Source: Bacillus methanolicus (lineage in GTDB: Bacteria > Bacillota > Bacilli > Bacillales > Cytobacillaceae). From it: a DNA stretch of 64,000 nucleotides. The translations under genes were made by a program, and so were the position numbers. The stretch spans positions 46,057-110,056 of the forward strand of contig NZ_VTQX01000004.1 in NCBI RefSeq assembly GCF_008764295.1, in the 5' to 3' direction. The notes under the pieces are model-generated. The model made no database searches. It had not been told where the DNA came from and was given only the letters and a program-made list of their open reading frames with translations. This document shows, piece after piece, positions 1 through 9,284 of the stretch (its first letter is position 1; the number at the start of each line of letters is the position of its first letter).

Positions 1-1375
1 GAGATGGTCTAAAGAACATTTGCGTTAAAATGCCAAAATAGTAGAAATAAGAAACAACTGTTGTGGCAATCATTAGTGCTGCAAGAATATAGTGTGCCGG
101 TTCTGATATTAACGCTCCCATGAAAATGTTTAGTTTTCCGATAAACCCTGCGGTTCCTGGAATACCTGCCAGTGAAAGGATAAATACTCCCATTGCGACA
201 GCGAGCCATGGTGTACGTTTGTACATTCCTGCAAATTGGGCAATATCCTCGTTGTCGTTATTCGCTGTCATTAATTGAATGACAGCAAAGGCTCCTACGT
301 TCATGAAGAGATATGCCCCTAGATAGAACCAAATGCTCTCGAACATAAAGACCGACATCGAAGTGACAGCAACTAATAGATAACCGGCGTGAGCAATACT
401 AGAATATGCGAACAGCCGTTTAATATTGCGCTGACGCAAAGCAATAACATTTCCAACAACCATCGTGACACCTGCTAGAACAGCAATGAAATCCTGCAGC
501 TTGAACAGCAGCGGTGTAACTGAATCAACACCAGTAGCTCCTGCCTGCGTATTGGAAAACACGATGACAACCATTCGAATTAAAATGACAAATCCTGCTG
601 TTTTTGACACAACACTTAAGAAAGCTGTAACAGGAGTTGCCGCCCCTTGGTAAACGTCCGGTGCCCACATATGAAACGGAGCTGTGGCCAGCTTAAAGGA
701 TAAACCAACTAGAAGCATGAAAAAGGCAATCCCCATTAAATAGCTGTATTGAGAATTATTCAATTGCGGTAGAACATTTGTCATTTCCGCTAGATTCGTC
801 GTTCCGGTAATCCCGTAAAGATAGCTCATTCCAAAAAGAGTAACGGCTGTGGCAATGCTCCCATTAATGATATATTTCATTGCTGATTCATTTGATGGCA
901 GATGCTTCTTCCGAATTCCTGCTAAAATGTAGGAAGAAAGGGAAAGAAGCTCTAGACCAACAAACAACGTAATTAAATCACCACTTGAGGACATGATCAT
1001 CGTACCAAGCAAACCAGCCAATAATAGGTAGTAAAATTCCCCTTTAAACTCTTCCATTCCTTCTTTTGGTCTGTAGCCTATCGCAAGGAGCATAATTAGA
1101 GCCGCTCCGATGAGCAAAAGAAGCTTGAATACTTTCGCAAATGCGTCTAGCTTAAATGTATCGTATAAAATGGTGACCGTATCTACGGCAAATAAATTCA
1201 TTAACGCTGCAAGTGCTGCAAGTATACCCGCAAAACCAATCCAGCCAAGAATCCTTCTATCAAAGCGCTTCGGTGCGAAAAGGTCTACTATCGATAAAAT
1301 GGTCGCAACTCCCAAGATGATAAATTCTGGAGCCATCGCTCCCCATTGATATGATAAAAGCGTATCTAGATCCAT
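1..1375 (-). CDS. nuoN: NADH-quinone oxidoreductase (complex I) subunit N, 3' end cut by window edge
   Basis: Antiporter-like membrane subunit of proton-pumping complex I. The start is the ATG at 1373-1375 (MDLDTLLSYQWG), four bases past the nuoM stop, so it is the last nuo gene seen in the operon. 458 codons are open without a stop to the left edge; the protein is near full length (family about 480-510 residues) but its C-terminus lies outside the window. Hydrophobic helices run throughout. The proton-channel signature region is present, including KLATAPFHMWAPDVYQGA with its family-typical Lys, His and Pro residues. This is not a frameshifted gene; the stop is simply outside the sequence. 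Confidence 0.95.
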   Translation of the reverse strand, partial: MDLDTLLSYQWGAMAPEFIILGVATILSIVDLFAPKRFDRRILGWIGFAGILAALAALMNLFAVDTVTILYDTFKLDAFAKVFKLLLLIGAALIMLLAIGYRPKEGMEEFKGEFYYLLLAGLLGTMIMSSSGDLITLFVGLELLSLSSYILAGIRKKHLPSNESAMKYIINGSIATAVTLFGMSYLYGITGTTNLAEMTNVLPQLNNSQYSYLMGIAFFMLLVGLSFKLATAPFHMWAPDVYQGAATPVTAFLSVVSKTAGFVILIRMVVIVFSNTQAGATGVDSVTPLLFKLQDFIAVLAGVTMVVGNVIALRQRNIKRLFAYSSIAHAGYLLVAVTSMSVFMFESIWFYLGAYLFMNVGAFAVIQLMTANNDNEDIAQFAGMYKRTPWLAVAMGVFILSLAGIPGTAGFIGKLNIFMGALISEPAHYILAALMIATTVVSYFYYFGILTQMFFRPS

Positions 1376-1379
1376 CTCA

Positions 1380-2885
1380 TCAACCCCCTAACCCAAGCAT
1401 GATAGTTTCAAGTGTGGAATGGAGCGGATCGCTTAGTACACTTGGGTACACACCAATCAAGATAATTAGCGCCAACAGCGCAACAACTGGAATAAATTCA
1501 ACTGACTTTAAATCAGACACCGCTATAAAATCACGGTTGGCTTTTCCATAGGTCATACCAAGGACAGCTCGGAGTAAATAGACAGCCGTGATAATAATCC
1601 CGATACAGCCAATGGCAGCGAGGATTGGCATTTCCTCAAACAATCCGAGAAAGGCCATAAACTCACTAACAAAACCGGACATTCCCGGCAGACCTAACGA
1701 CGCCAGAGCACCGGCTAACAAAAAGCCTGCAGTAAGCGGCATCCCCTTCGCCATCCCACCAAGATTTGCAATCGTCGATGTATGGAATCGCTCGTAAAAG
1801 ACTCCTACTAAGAAGAAAAGAAGGGCGGAGATCAATCCGTGTGAGACAACTTGGAAAATGGCTCCCTGAATGCCTGCTTCATTGAGAGCTCCTAAACCAA
1901 TCAGTACAATTCCCATATGGGATATAGACGAGTAAGCAAGAACCATTTTAAAATCGCTTTGCTTAAAGGCAAGAAATGCCCCGTATAAAAGGTTCACAAC
2001 TCCCAGTACGGCAAGTAGTACGGCGATAGATTTGAACTGTTCCGGGAAAATCCCCATTCCGAAACGGATCAAACCGAAGGCACCAATTTTCAATAAAATT
2101 CCTGAGTGTAACATCACGATCGCTGGCGGTGCCTGAACGTGAACCCGCAGCATCCATGTATGCAACGGAAAGATTGGCAGTTTTACACCAAAAGCAATAA
2201 GAAGAGCAATGAGCAAGCCAAATTTCAACGTCTCAGAAAACGGCGCAACTGTATTTGCATTCTCTACGGCCATCAGCTGTGCCAGTGCGTCATAATTTGC
2301 TGTTCCTGTTCTTGCAAACAGAACCATGATCACGATTAAAAGGATGGCCGACCCTAAGCCGTTATAGATTAAATAACTATAGGCTGCTTTTTCCTTTTCG
2401 AAATAACCCCATTTTCCAATTAGGAAAAACATCGGGATCATCGTAATTTCAAAAAAGATGAAGAAAAGAATTAAGTTTTGTGCAGCAAATACTCCAAGCA
2501 TCCCTACTTCTAATAAAAGGAATAACATGAAGTAGCCTTTCCATTCTTTTTTAATATGAACGGAGGCAATGGCGGCAAGTGTAGAAATAACTGCCGTTAA
2601 GACGATTAATACTAAGGAAAAACCATTTAAGCCTAATTCATAGTCAATTTTAAATAAGTCAAAGACCTCATAATCTCCAAAGCGAATCCACTCGATTTGA
2701 ATATCATATTTCTTTAAATGATCGCTCCCACCAATAAAGGCAACAAGCGCTAGCACAAGAGCAGGGAGAGTTGCTAAGAATCCAACTGTTTTAATTGCTA
2801 CTTCTTGTGTTTTTGGCATAAGAGCAAGTACAGCTATTCCTAATAGAGGGGAAAACACTAGGATAGAAAGAAAATATTCGTTCAT
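1380..2885 (-). CDS. nuoM: NADH-quinone oxidoreductase subunit M
   Basis: 501-residue antiporter-like subunit of complex I, with about 14 predicted transmembrane helices that carry one proton channel. The channel core is visible: GVKLPIFPLHTWMLRVHVQA with the conserved Lys, Pro and His residues, followed by the HSGILLKIGAFG helix. It starts with ATG inside an ATGA overlap with the nuoL stop, preceded by GGGGGG about 9 bases upstream, which suggests translational coupling. Its stop is four bases before nuoN. Length is normal for bacterial NuoM. Confidence 0.97.
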   Translation of the reverse strand: MNEYFLSILVFSPLLGIAVLALMPKTQEVAIKTVGFLATLPALVLALVAFIGGSDHLKKYDIQIEWIRFGDYEVFDLFKIDYELGLNGFSLVLIVLTAVISTLAAIASVHIKKEWKGYFMLFLLLEVGMLGVFAAQNLILFFIFFEITMIPMFFLIGKWGYFEKEKAAYSYLIYNGLGSAILLIVIMVLFARTGTANYDALAQLMAVENANTVAPFSETLKFGLLIALLIAFGVKLPIFPLHTWMLRVHVQAPPAIVMLHSGILLKIGAFGLIRFGMGIFPEQFKSIAVLLAVLGVVNLLYGAFLAFKQSDFKMVLAYSSISHMGIVLIGLGALNEAGIQGAIFQVVSHGLISALLFFLVGVFYERFHTSTIANLGGMAKGMPLTAGFLLAGALASLGLPGMSGFVSEFMAFLGLFEEMPILAAIGCIGIIITAVYLLRAVLGMTYGKANRDFIAVSDLKSVEFIPVVALLALIILIGVYPSVLSDPLHSTLETIMLGLGG

Positions 2886-4747
2886 TTTAAGTACCCCCCT
2901 GTTAAGGCAAAAATCACAATCAGGACAGCTAATCCAACAAAGGCCACTGTTCCATATGCTTGTACTTGGCCGTTTTGAATTTTCGAGCCAATGATGCCAA
3001 GCCCGTGAACGATTCCAGCCACCAGCTTCACTAGCCCTTCGACAATGAATGTTTCTATAAAGCTGAGAATTGCTGTGAGGCCTTTCGTTGCTTTCACTAC
3101 GGTTAATTGATAAAACTCATCAATATAGTATTTGTTATACAGCACATTGTACGTAAGTGGCATTCTTACCGTCAGCCAGTCTCTTTGAATTGATTTTTTA
3201 CCATATATGAGCCATGCTAAATAAATTCCAAGTAGTGAGACAACTGTTGCCACAATCATAATCCAGGCTGGACCTTCAATATGACCATGACCCAATGCTT
3301 CATTATCAGCAACAAGCCAGTCTCCAAGGAAGGTACCAAACCATGGCGTATTCACATAACCCGCTACAATTGCTAAAATTCCAAGAACGATCATTGGAAA
3401 CGTCATGACAGATGGTGACTCGTGGACTTCCTTCTGCTTGCTGCGGGCATCCCCTGTAAAGACCATAAAGAATAGGCGGAACATGTAGAACGCGGTGAAG
3501 AATGCAGCAATGACAGCTAACCAGAACAGAAAGGTATTCCCGTGAACCCAGGTTGAAATTAAAATTTCATCCTTACTAAAGAACCCAGAGAATAACGGAA
3601 CCCCGCTAATCGCTAGCGTTCCAATTAAGAATAACGGCGCCGTAAGCTTCAGTTTTTTCCAAAGACCGCCCATTTCCTCTATATTTTGCGTGTGTACCGC
3701 ATGAATGACACTACCAGCAGCCAAGAACAGCAATGCTTTAAAAAAGGCATGTGTCATTAAATGAAAGACACCAGCAACATAGCCAGCTGATCCTAAGGCC
3801 AGCATCATATAGCCAAGCTGACTGACAGTGGAGTAAGCTAGTACTCTTTTAATATCCTTTTGCACTAAACCGATACTCGCTGCCAAAATAGCAGTGAATG
3901 CCCCGATGATGGCAATCGTCATTAGTGCAGCCTCACTTGCTGCAAAAAGCGGGAATAATGCCGCTACTAAATAAACACCGGCGGCAACCATTGTCGCAGC
4001 ATGGATTAAAGCAGAAACTGGCGTCGGACCTTCCATTGCGTCAGGTAGCCAAGTGTGCAACGGAAATTGACCTGATTTTCCCACCGCCCCGACAAAAATC
4101 AAGATAGCAGTAAGGGTAATCATTCCTGCTGAAATCGCGCCTTCATCTACTGCTTGGAAAATCGCATCATACTCAAAGCTTCCAACTTGCCAGAATAATA
4201 GAATCATCCCGATCAGCAAGCCGACATCACCGATGCGCGTCATGATGAATGCTTTTTTGGCAGCAGCCTTTGCCTCCTCTTTATAAAAATAAAATCCGAT
4301 TAAGAGGAAGGAACCTGCTCCCACTAACTCCCAGAAAATATAAGTTTGCAATAAATTAGGGGATACAACCAGCCCCAACATCGCAAATGTAAACAGCCCT
4401 AAATAGGCATAAAAAATGTGAAACCGCCCATCTCCATGCATGTAGCCCTTTGAATAAGTATGTACGAGAAAGCTAACAAGCGATACGATGACGAGCATTA
4501 ACGCATTTAATTGATTGACTTCAAAACCCGCTGTTAATTGAACATCCCCTATTGTAAGCCATGTCACTTCGGCTTTATAAGTCGGGTGGTTGAAGCGCTC
4601 AAACAACACCACCAAAGAGTAGACCAAAGATGCAAGTGTGAGCACCATTCCGATGTACGCACTATTTTCCTTTAATCTCCTCCCAAATAGAAGAAGGAAC
4701 AAAAATGATAAAAGCGGGAAAAGCGGTATGATCCATGCATTCTCCAT
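2882..4747 (-). CDS. nuoL: NADH-quinone oxidoreductase subunit L
   Basis: Distal antiporter-like subunit of complex I, 621 residues from the chosen ATG (MENAWIIPLFPLLSF). The open frame extends upstream to a GTG at 4756, but that leaves only three bases after the GGGG ribosome site at 4760-4763; the ATG at 4747 has a workable spacing and matches the usual NuoL N-terminus. The channel motif GKSGQFPLHTWLPDAMEGPT and the following HAATMVAAGVYLV helix are present. The C-terminus carries the long amphipathic and terminal helix region typical of NuoL. The stop overlaps the nuoM start. Confidence 0.96.
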   Translation of the reverse strand: MENAWIIPLFPLLSFLFLLLFGRRLKENSAYIGMVLTLASLVYSLVVLFERFNHPTYKAEVTWLTIGDVQLTAGFEVNQLNALMLVIVSLVSFLVHTYSKGYMHGDGRFHIFYAYLGLFTFAMLGLVVSPNLLQTYIFWELVGAGSFLLIGFYFYKEEAKAAAKKAFIMTRIGDVGLLIGMILLFWQVGSFEYDAIFQAVDEGAISAGMITLTAILIFVGAVGKSGQFPLHTWLPDAMEGPTPVSALIHAATMVAAGVYLVAALFPLFAASEAALMTIAIIGAFTAILAASIGLVQKDIKRVLAYSTVSQLGYMMLALGSAGYVAGVFHLMTHAFFKALLFLAAGSVIHAVHTQNIEEMGGLWKKLKLTAPLFLIGTLAISGVPLFSGFFSKDEILISTWVHGNTFLFWLAVIAAFFTAFYMFRLFFMVFTGDARSKQKEVHESPSVMTFPMIVLGILAIVAGYVNTPWFGTFLGDWLVADNEALGHGHIEGPAWIMIVATVVSLLGIYLAWLIYGKKSIQRDWLTVRMPLTYNVLYNKYYIDEFYQLTVVKATKGLTAILSFIETFIVEGLVKLVAGIVHGLGIIGSKIQNGQVQAYGTVAFVGLAVLIVIFALTGGYLK

Positions 4748-4801
4748 CAATATCACAATCCCCTTTTTAGAACGCGTTTGTTCTCACGCGTTTGATTGAG
4801 G

Positions 4802-4818
4802 CCCGCATTTTACGCGGG
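4802..4818 (-). other. Small GC-rich hairpin between nuoK and nuoL
   Basis: The 86-bp spacer 4748-4833 is the largest break inside the nuo operon. It contains CCCGC (4802-4806) pairing with GCGGG (4814-4818) and a 9-bp direct repeat ACGCGTTTG at 4772 and 4786. There is no U-tract, so I do not call it a terminator; a processing or stability element is possible. Confidence 0.4.
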
Positions 4819-4833
4819 TCGTGTAACAGATTA

Positions 4834-5148
4834 TTAGTTTTTCATTGTATCCATTTCATCGATATTGACTGTTTTACGATTGCGGTAAAGGGCGATTAAG
4901 ATCGCGAGACCAACGGCAGCTTCTGCCGCTGCAACAGCAATGGTAAATAGCGCAAAAACTTGCCCAGTTATCGATGGAATCATGCCATATTTACTAAATG
5001 CAACGAGATTAATGTTAACTGCGTTAAGCATGAGTTCAATTGAAATTAACACGATGACCGTATTTCGCTTCGTAAGTGCACCGTATAGTCCGATACAGAA
5101 TAGCACTAATGCGAGCGTCAGGTAGGCAGAAATGGGAACTCCACTCAT
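4834..5148 (-). CDS. nuoK: NADH-quinone oxidoreductase subunit K
   Basis: 104-residue complex I membrane subunit homologous to MrpC, with three transmembrane helices. Family features visible are [20 protein letters not shown] (first loop and second helix, with the conserved membrane Glu) and the [18 protein letters not shown] segment with a second buried Glu. The start ATG overlaps the nuoJ stop by four bases, with AAGGA close upstream. Length and hydrophobic profile are standard. Confidence 0.96.
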   Translation of the reverse strand: MSGVPISAYLTLALVLFCIGLYGALTKRNTVIVLISIELMLNAVNINLVAFSKYGMIPSITGQVFALFTIAVAAAEAAVGLAILIALYRNRKTVNIDEMDTMKN

Positions 5149-5666
5149 TCCTTTTTCGCCTCCTCTTCATCATCTTTTTTGGCTAAAATGATCGCCCCGA
5201 TAAGCGCTACTAAAAGCACGACAGACGTTAACTCAAATGGAATAATAAACTTCGTATATAGCGCTATCCCGATTTGTTCTGTATTATTTTCATGAAGGTT
5301 CGCGGCTGGCGAATTGAAGTCTAAATTGTAAATTCCAATATAGACAGCAAAAGCAAATCCAAGCACGCCCAAAAAGAGCAGCACTTTTCTCAGCCTTCCC
5401 CCCTGCACCTCGCTTGTGTCGTTATGGCGTGTCAGCATAATGCCAAATAACATAATAATCGTAATTGCGCCGGAATAGATGAGAATTTGTACAACCGCTA
5501 CAAATTCCGCTGACAGCAGGACGTAAATTCCCGCAAGACTGACAAATGTAAAGACGAGGGCGACGACCATATGCACAACCTTTGATAAATTGAGTAATAG
5601 TACGCCTCCCATAACCGCTACTATGGCTAGAATAAGGAATGCTAATAATTCACCTGAAAATGTCAT
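5145..5666 (-). CDS. nuoJ: NADH-quinone oxidoreductase subunit J
   Basis: 173-residue complex I membrane subunit with five predicted helices. The hallmark [20 protein letters not shown] region contains the conserved Glu and pi-bulge helix of NuoJ/ND6. A charged C-terminal tail ([11 protein letters not shown]) faces the cytoplasm. The ATG overlaps the nuoI stop as ATGA, and the 3' end overlaps nuoK, so nuoI-J-K are translationally coupled. GGTG lies seven bases upstream of the start. Confidence 0.96.
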   Translation of the reverse strand: MTFSGELLAFLILAIVAVMGGVLLLNLSKVVHMVVALVFTFVSLAGIYVLLSAEFVAVVQILIYSGAITIIMLFGIMLTRHNDTSEVQGGRLRKVLLFLGVLGFAFAVYIGIYNLDFNSPAANLHENNTEQIGIALYTKFIIPFELTSVVLLVALIGAIILAKKDDEEEAKKE

Positions 5667-6082
5667 GCTTTATTCACCTTCCGAACATTCTCATCATTTT
5701 CGTCTAACCATTCAAGATTTTTAAAAAGATCATCGCGGCTATACTCGGCTAGTTCAAAATTATTGGTCATGACGATTGCTTCCGTCGGACAGACTTCCGT
5801 ACATAAGTCGCAGAGAATACAAATTTCAAAATTAATATCATACGTATCGATAATTTTACCCTTTTTCGTCGGATCTGGATGCTTTTTCCCCGTTAATTGA
5901 ATACAATCAGTCGGGCAAATATTAGCACATTGATTGCAGACAATACATTTTTCTGGATAAAATTTCTGAATTCCACGAAACCGGTCTGGCAGCGGAATTG
6001 GTTTTTTCGGATAATCGTAGGTTGGCTTTTCTTTTGTTAAGTTTTTCAGGGTATACTTTAAACCTTTCGCTAATCCAAGCAT
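5663..6082 (-). CDS. nuoI: NADH-quinone oxidoreductase subunit I, two [4Fe-4S] clusters
   Basis: 139-residue ferredoxin-like peripheral subunit that carries electrons towards NuoB. Two complete cluster motifs are visible: Cys46-49-52-56 (CIVCNQCANICP) and Cys88-91-94-98 (CILCDLCTEVCP). The N-terminus has the short amphipathic membrane-contacting stretch seen in NuoI. It starts at ATG after GGGGTG. In an operon without NuoEFG this is the likely most distal iron-sulfur subunit and therefore the probable docking point of the unknown electron donor (inference). Confidence 0.96.
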   Translation of the reverse strand: MLGLAKGLKYTLKNLTKEKPTYDYPKKPIPLPDRFRGIQKFYPEKCIVCNQCANICPTDCIQLTGKKHPDPTKKGKIIDTYDINFEICILCDLCTEVCPTEAIVMTNNFELAEYSRDDLFKNLEWLDENDENVRKVNKA

Positions 6083-6118
6083 GCTTTTTCACCCCTTGTG
6101 ATAAAAGTGATGTATCCT

Positions 6119-7129
6119 TTAAAAAAGGCTGAGAAGCTCCTTAATAATCGCCGTTAAAAAGATGTTCGCAAGCGCCACTGGTAAAAGCACCTTCCAACCA
6201 AATTCCATTAGCTGATCCGCTTTAATCCGTGGGAACGTGCTGCGGAACCAAAGCAAAATAAACACAACTAGGCTGAACTTTAACGCAAACCATACCGCCC
6301 CTGGAATAAAGTCTAGGAATGAGAAGATTGGCAACCAACCACCTAAAAATAACACAGTTGTCAATGAAGCCATCGCAAACATATAGACATATTCTGCAAG
6401 CATGAAAAAGGCCCAGCGAAATCCTGAGTACTCAACAAAGTATCCGGCTATAAGCTCATTTTCCGCCTCTGGAAGGTCAAAAGGAATCCGATTCAGCTCT
6501 GCCACTGATGCGATAAAAAACACTAAAAAGCCAATAGGCTGAATGAGAATGTACCAAACGTTTTCTTGTGCCGCCACTATTTCATTCAAATTCATGCTTC
6601 CAGTTAATAGGATAACGCCAAGCACAGACATAACGAGCGGAATTTCATAAGAAATCATCTGCGCGGCTGCACGCATTCCCCCAAGCAAGGCGTATTTATT
6701 ATTCGATGACCAACCAGCCATGACAACTCCTATCGTGGTCAACCCTGAAATGGCTATATAATAGAGTAGACCTACACCAATATCGGCAAATTGCAATTTA
6801 TCCGTAAATGGAATCGTTGCAATAACGACAAAGGATGGAGCAAAGGCAATAACTGGAGCTAAAATAAATAACGGTCTGTCAGCTAATTTTGGAATCGTAT
6901 CTTCTTTTAATAGAAGCTTTAAGACATCAGCCACGGTTTGCAGTAGTCCCCAAGGACCTCCTACCTGATTTGGTCCATACCGAAGCTGCATAAATCCCAT
7001 TACTTTACGTTCTGCCAAAATGGCATATGTAACGAATCCTAATATGACAAGTAGCAAAACTAAGGCAAGGACGAAAAAGATTCCAAAATTTAAAATCCCT
7101 GGTTGTGAGTGCAATAAATCCTGAATCAT
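6119..7129 (-). CDS. nuoH: NADH-quinone oxidoreductase subunit H
   Basis: 336-residue membrane subunit (ND1 family) that forms much of the quinone channel. Characteristic stretches are ERKVMGFMQLRYGPNQVGG near residue 40, the ELNRIPFDLPEAENELIAGY loop around residues 210-230 with its acidic quinone-site residues, and VEYSGFRWAFFMLAEY. The start ATG overlaps the nuoD stop by one base (TAATG). The 36-base gap to nuoI shows nothing beyond a ribosome site. Confidence 0.96.
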   Translation of the reverse strand: MIQDLLHSQPGILNFGIFFVLALVLLLVILGFVTYAILAERKVMGFMQLRYGPNQVGGPWGLLQTVADVLKLLLKEDTIPKLADRPLFILAPVIAFAPSFVVIATIPFTDKLQFADIGVGLLYYIAISGLTTIGVVMAGWSSNNKYALLGGMRAAAQMISYEIPLVMSVLGVILLTGSMNLNEIVAAQENVWYILIQPIGFLVFFIASVAELNRIPFDLPEAENELIAGYFVEYSGFRWAFFMLAEYVYMFAMASLTTVLFLGGWLPIFSFLDFIPGAVWFALKFSLVVFILLWFRSTFPRIKADQLMEFGWKVLLPVALANIFLTAIIKELLSLF

Positions 7130-8229
7130 TAACCATCCACCTCCCCTAGGATAATATCAACCGCTCCTAGAATGGCAATCAAATTGGAGATGCTTTCCCC
7201 TTCTAAAAGCTTCGGGAGAATTTGCAGATTATAGAATGATGGTCTTCTAAATTTTAAGCGGTACGGCTCCTTCTTGCCATCGCTTGCAATGTAACAGCCA
7301 ATTTCACCGCGAGGAGATTCGATTCTAACAAACGCTTCTCCTTTTGGCGCTTTAATGATTTTTGGCACTTTTGCGATCACAGGACCTTCTTCTGGAAATT
7401 GCTCTACGCACTGCTCTAGTATTTTCAAAGATTCTTCAATTTCAGCAAAACGAACGTGATAACGAGAAAGAACGTCTCCCTCTTCTCTTGTTGGGATATC
7501 GAAATCGAACCGGTCATAAATGGAGTATGGTTCATTTTTACGAAGATCCCATTTCATTCCTGTACAACGAAGATTCGGGCCGCTTAATGAATAATTGAGA
7601 GCATCCTCTTTCGTATATTTGCCAATTCCTTTTACTCGATTAAGAAAGATTTCATTTCCTGTCACGAGATCATGATAACCCTTTACTTGTTCTCGCATAT
7701 GAGGGATAAATTCTCGAACTTTATCTACCCATCCTTCCGGAGCATCCCATTTTACACCGCCTACACGCATGTAGTTAAAGGTTAAACGAGCACCGGAAAG
7801 TTCATTTAGAAGGTTCAAAATCATTTCTCTCTCACGAAATGCATACAGAAGTGGACTTGTAGCACCTAAATCAAGGACAAACGTTCCCCACCAAAGTAAG
7901 TGGCTGGAAACACGCCCTAACTCCATTGCCATCACGCGAAGATATTCTGCCCGTTCTGGAATTTCAATTCCCATCATCGTCTCCACCGCATGGCAGATGA
8001 CATAATTATTGGTCATCGCAGAAACATAGTCCATCCGGTCCGTATAGGGAATAATTTGTGTATATTGAAGGTCTTCTGCCAGCTTCTCCGTTCCACGATG
8101 AAGATAGCCGATAACCGGTTTTGCCTCCTTAATGGTTTCTCCATCAATCTTTAAAACTAACCGAAATACACCGTGTGTACTAGGATGCTGAGGCCCTACA
8201 TTCAAGAGCATTTCTTCAGTTCTAAGCAT
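7129..8229 (-). CDS. nuoD: NADH-quinone oxidoreductase subunit D (49 kDa type)
   Basis: Quinone-site subunit of complex I, related to the NiFe hydrogenase large subunit. It is 366 residues from the ATG at 8227-8229; an in-frame GTG at 8235 is rejected because GGAGG (8237-8241) would sit one base away, while it is seven bases from the ATG. Family signatures are LNVGPQHPSTHGV at the N-terminus with the quinone-site His, GYLHRGTEKLAE, and the C-terminal region ending ILGEVDG. The hydrogenase-type nickel cysteines are absent, as expected. It is a separate gene, not fused to nuoC. Confidence 0.96.
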   Translation of the reverse strand: MLRTEEMLLNVGPQHPSTHGVFRLVLKIDGETIKEAKPVIGYLHRGTEKLAEDLQYTQIIPYTDRMDYVSAMTNNYVICHAVETMMGIEIPERAEYLRVMAMELGRVSSHLLWWGTFVLDLGATSPLLYAFREREMILNLLNELSGARLTFNYMRVGGVKWDAPEGWVDKVREFIPHMREQVKGYHDLVTGNEIFLNRVKGIGKYTKEDALNYSLSGPNLRCTGMKWDLRKNEPYSIYDRFDFDIPTREEGDVLSRYHVRFAEIEESLKILEQCVEQFPEEGPVIAKVPKIIKAPKGEAFVRIESPRGEIGCYIASDGKKEPYRLKFRRPSFYNLQILPKLLEGESISNLIAILGAVDIILGEVDG

Positions 8230-8231
8230 GT

Positions 8232-9281
8232 TCACACCTCCACATCATACGGCTCATAGTCTTTTCTTAGTGGATGACCTACCCAATCTTCACCAAGCAT
8301 AATGCGGTGTAAATTCGGATGATTGATAAACTTAATTCCTAATAAATCATACGCTTCACATTCAGGCCAATTTGCTCCAGCCCAAAGCGGACATAAAGAT
8401 TCTATCGTTGGTTCATCCCGGTCTAGCTTCACTTTCACAGCCACTGATTGGCTGTTTTTATAAGAATATAAGTGGACATATACTTCCATGTGGGTCTCGT
8501 AATCGACACCATGCAATTCTGATAAGTAATCAAAGCCTAACTGTTCATTATATTTAAGAAATTGGACCACTTTATAATAAGTCTCCCGTTTCGCAACAAG
8601 GGTTGGAACATCCTTGGAGAGCCTATTAATATAAGAATCTTCCAAAACATCGTTTCCAAGATGCTCTTCTATTACTTTCACATATTTATCAAGATAAGGT
8701 TGATTGGCTGAAGGCTTTTCCTCTGCAACAGGCGCTTCAGCTCCTTTTCCCCCAGCTTTTGCTCTGGCAGCTGCGGCGGCCTTTGCCTTCGCGGCAGCAA
8801 TAGCCTTCGCCTTTTCATCATCGCTCGCTGCTCCACCTTCTTGTTTCCCTTTCGCAGCGGCTTTCGCTTTCGCGGCCGCTGCAGCTTTTGCTTTTGCAGC
8901 TGCGATTGCCTTCGCTTTCGCATCGTCCCCATCGGCTTCTGAACTTTCTTGTTTCGCTCTAGCGGCCTTTGCCTTGGCTGCTGCGGCGGCCTTTGCCTTC
9001 GCGGCAGCGGCTGCTTTCTTCTTCGCTAGGTCTTCCTCTTCTGGGTCCTCTGATTCTGACCCTGCCTGTTGTTCCTCTGCCTTCTTCTTTGCCAATGCCG
9101 CCGCCTTCGCTTTCGCCGCTGCGGCTGCTTTCTTCTTCGCTAGATCTTCCTCTTCCAGGGCTGCCGCTCCCGACACCTCTGATTCCTGCTGTTCTCTTGC
9201 TTTCTTCTTTGCTAGCGCCGCTGCCTTTGCTTTTTCAGCTGCTTCCTTCTTTAACTGTTCTAAATCTTTCTCTCCGCTCAT
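8232..9281 (-). CDS. nuoC: NADH-quinone oxidoreductase subunit C (30 kDa) with long Ala/Lys-rich N-terminal extension
   Basis: 349 residues. About residues 1-195 are low-complexity repeats of the type AKKKAAAAAKAKAAA broken by acidic patches (SESEDPEEEDL, SEADGDDA). The remaining 150 residues are the normal 30-kDa domain that packs on NuoD, ending in WPECEAYDLLGIKF, LHRIMLGEDW and HPLRKDYEPYDVEV. Standalone NuoC is usually 150-220 residues, so the extension more than doubles it. From memory, similar tails occur in other Bacillus NuoC proteins; the role is unknown. The tail looks helical and strongly charged; it may bind membrane lipids, nucleic acid or a partner (inference). The repeats are GC-rich at the DNA level. 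Confidence 0.93.
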   Translation of the reverse strand: MSGEKDLEQLKKEAAEKAKAAALAKKKAREQQESEVSGAAALEEEDLAKKKAAAAAKAKAAALAKKKAEEQQAGSESEDPEEEDLAKKKAAAAAKAKAAAAAKAKAARAKQESSEADGDDAKAKAIAAAKAKAAAAAKAKAAAKGKQEGGAASDDEKAKAIAAAKAKAAAAARAKAGGKGAEAPVAEEKPSANQPYLDKYVKVIEEHLGNDVLEDSYINRLSKDVPTLVAKRETYYKVVQFLKYNEQLGFDYLSELHGVDYETHMEVYVHLYSYKNSQSVAVKVKLDRDEPTIESLCPLWAGANWPECEAYDLLGIKFINHPNLHRIMLGEDWVGHPLRKDYEPYDVEV

Positions 9282-9284
9282 CGA

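Noticed and set aside
1..209. A separate 66-codon minus-strand gene at the left edge
   Set aside because: It is an out-of-frame reading of nuoN, which stays open to the window edge.
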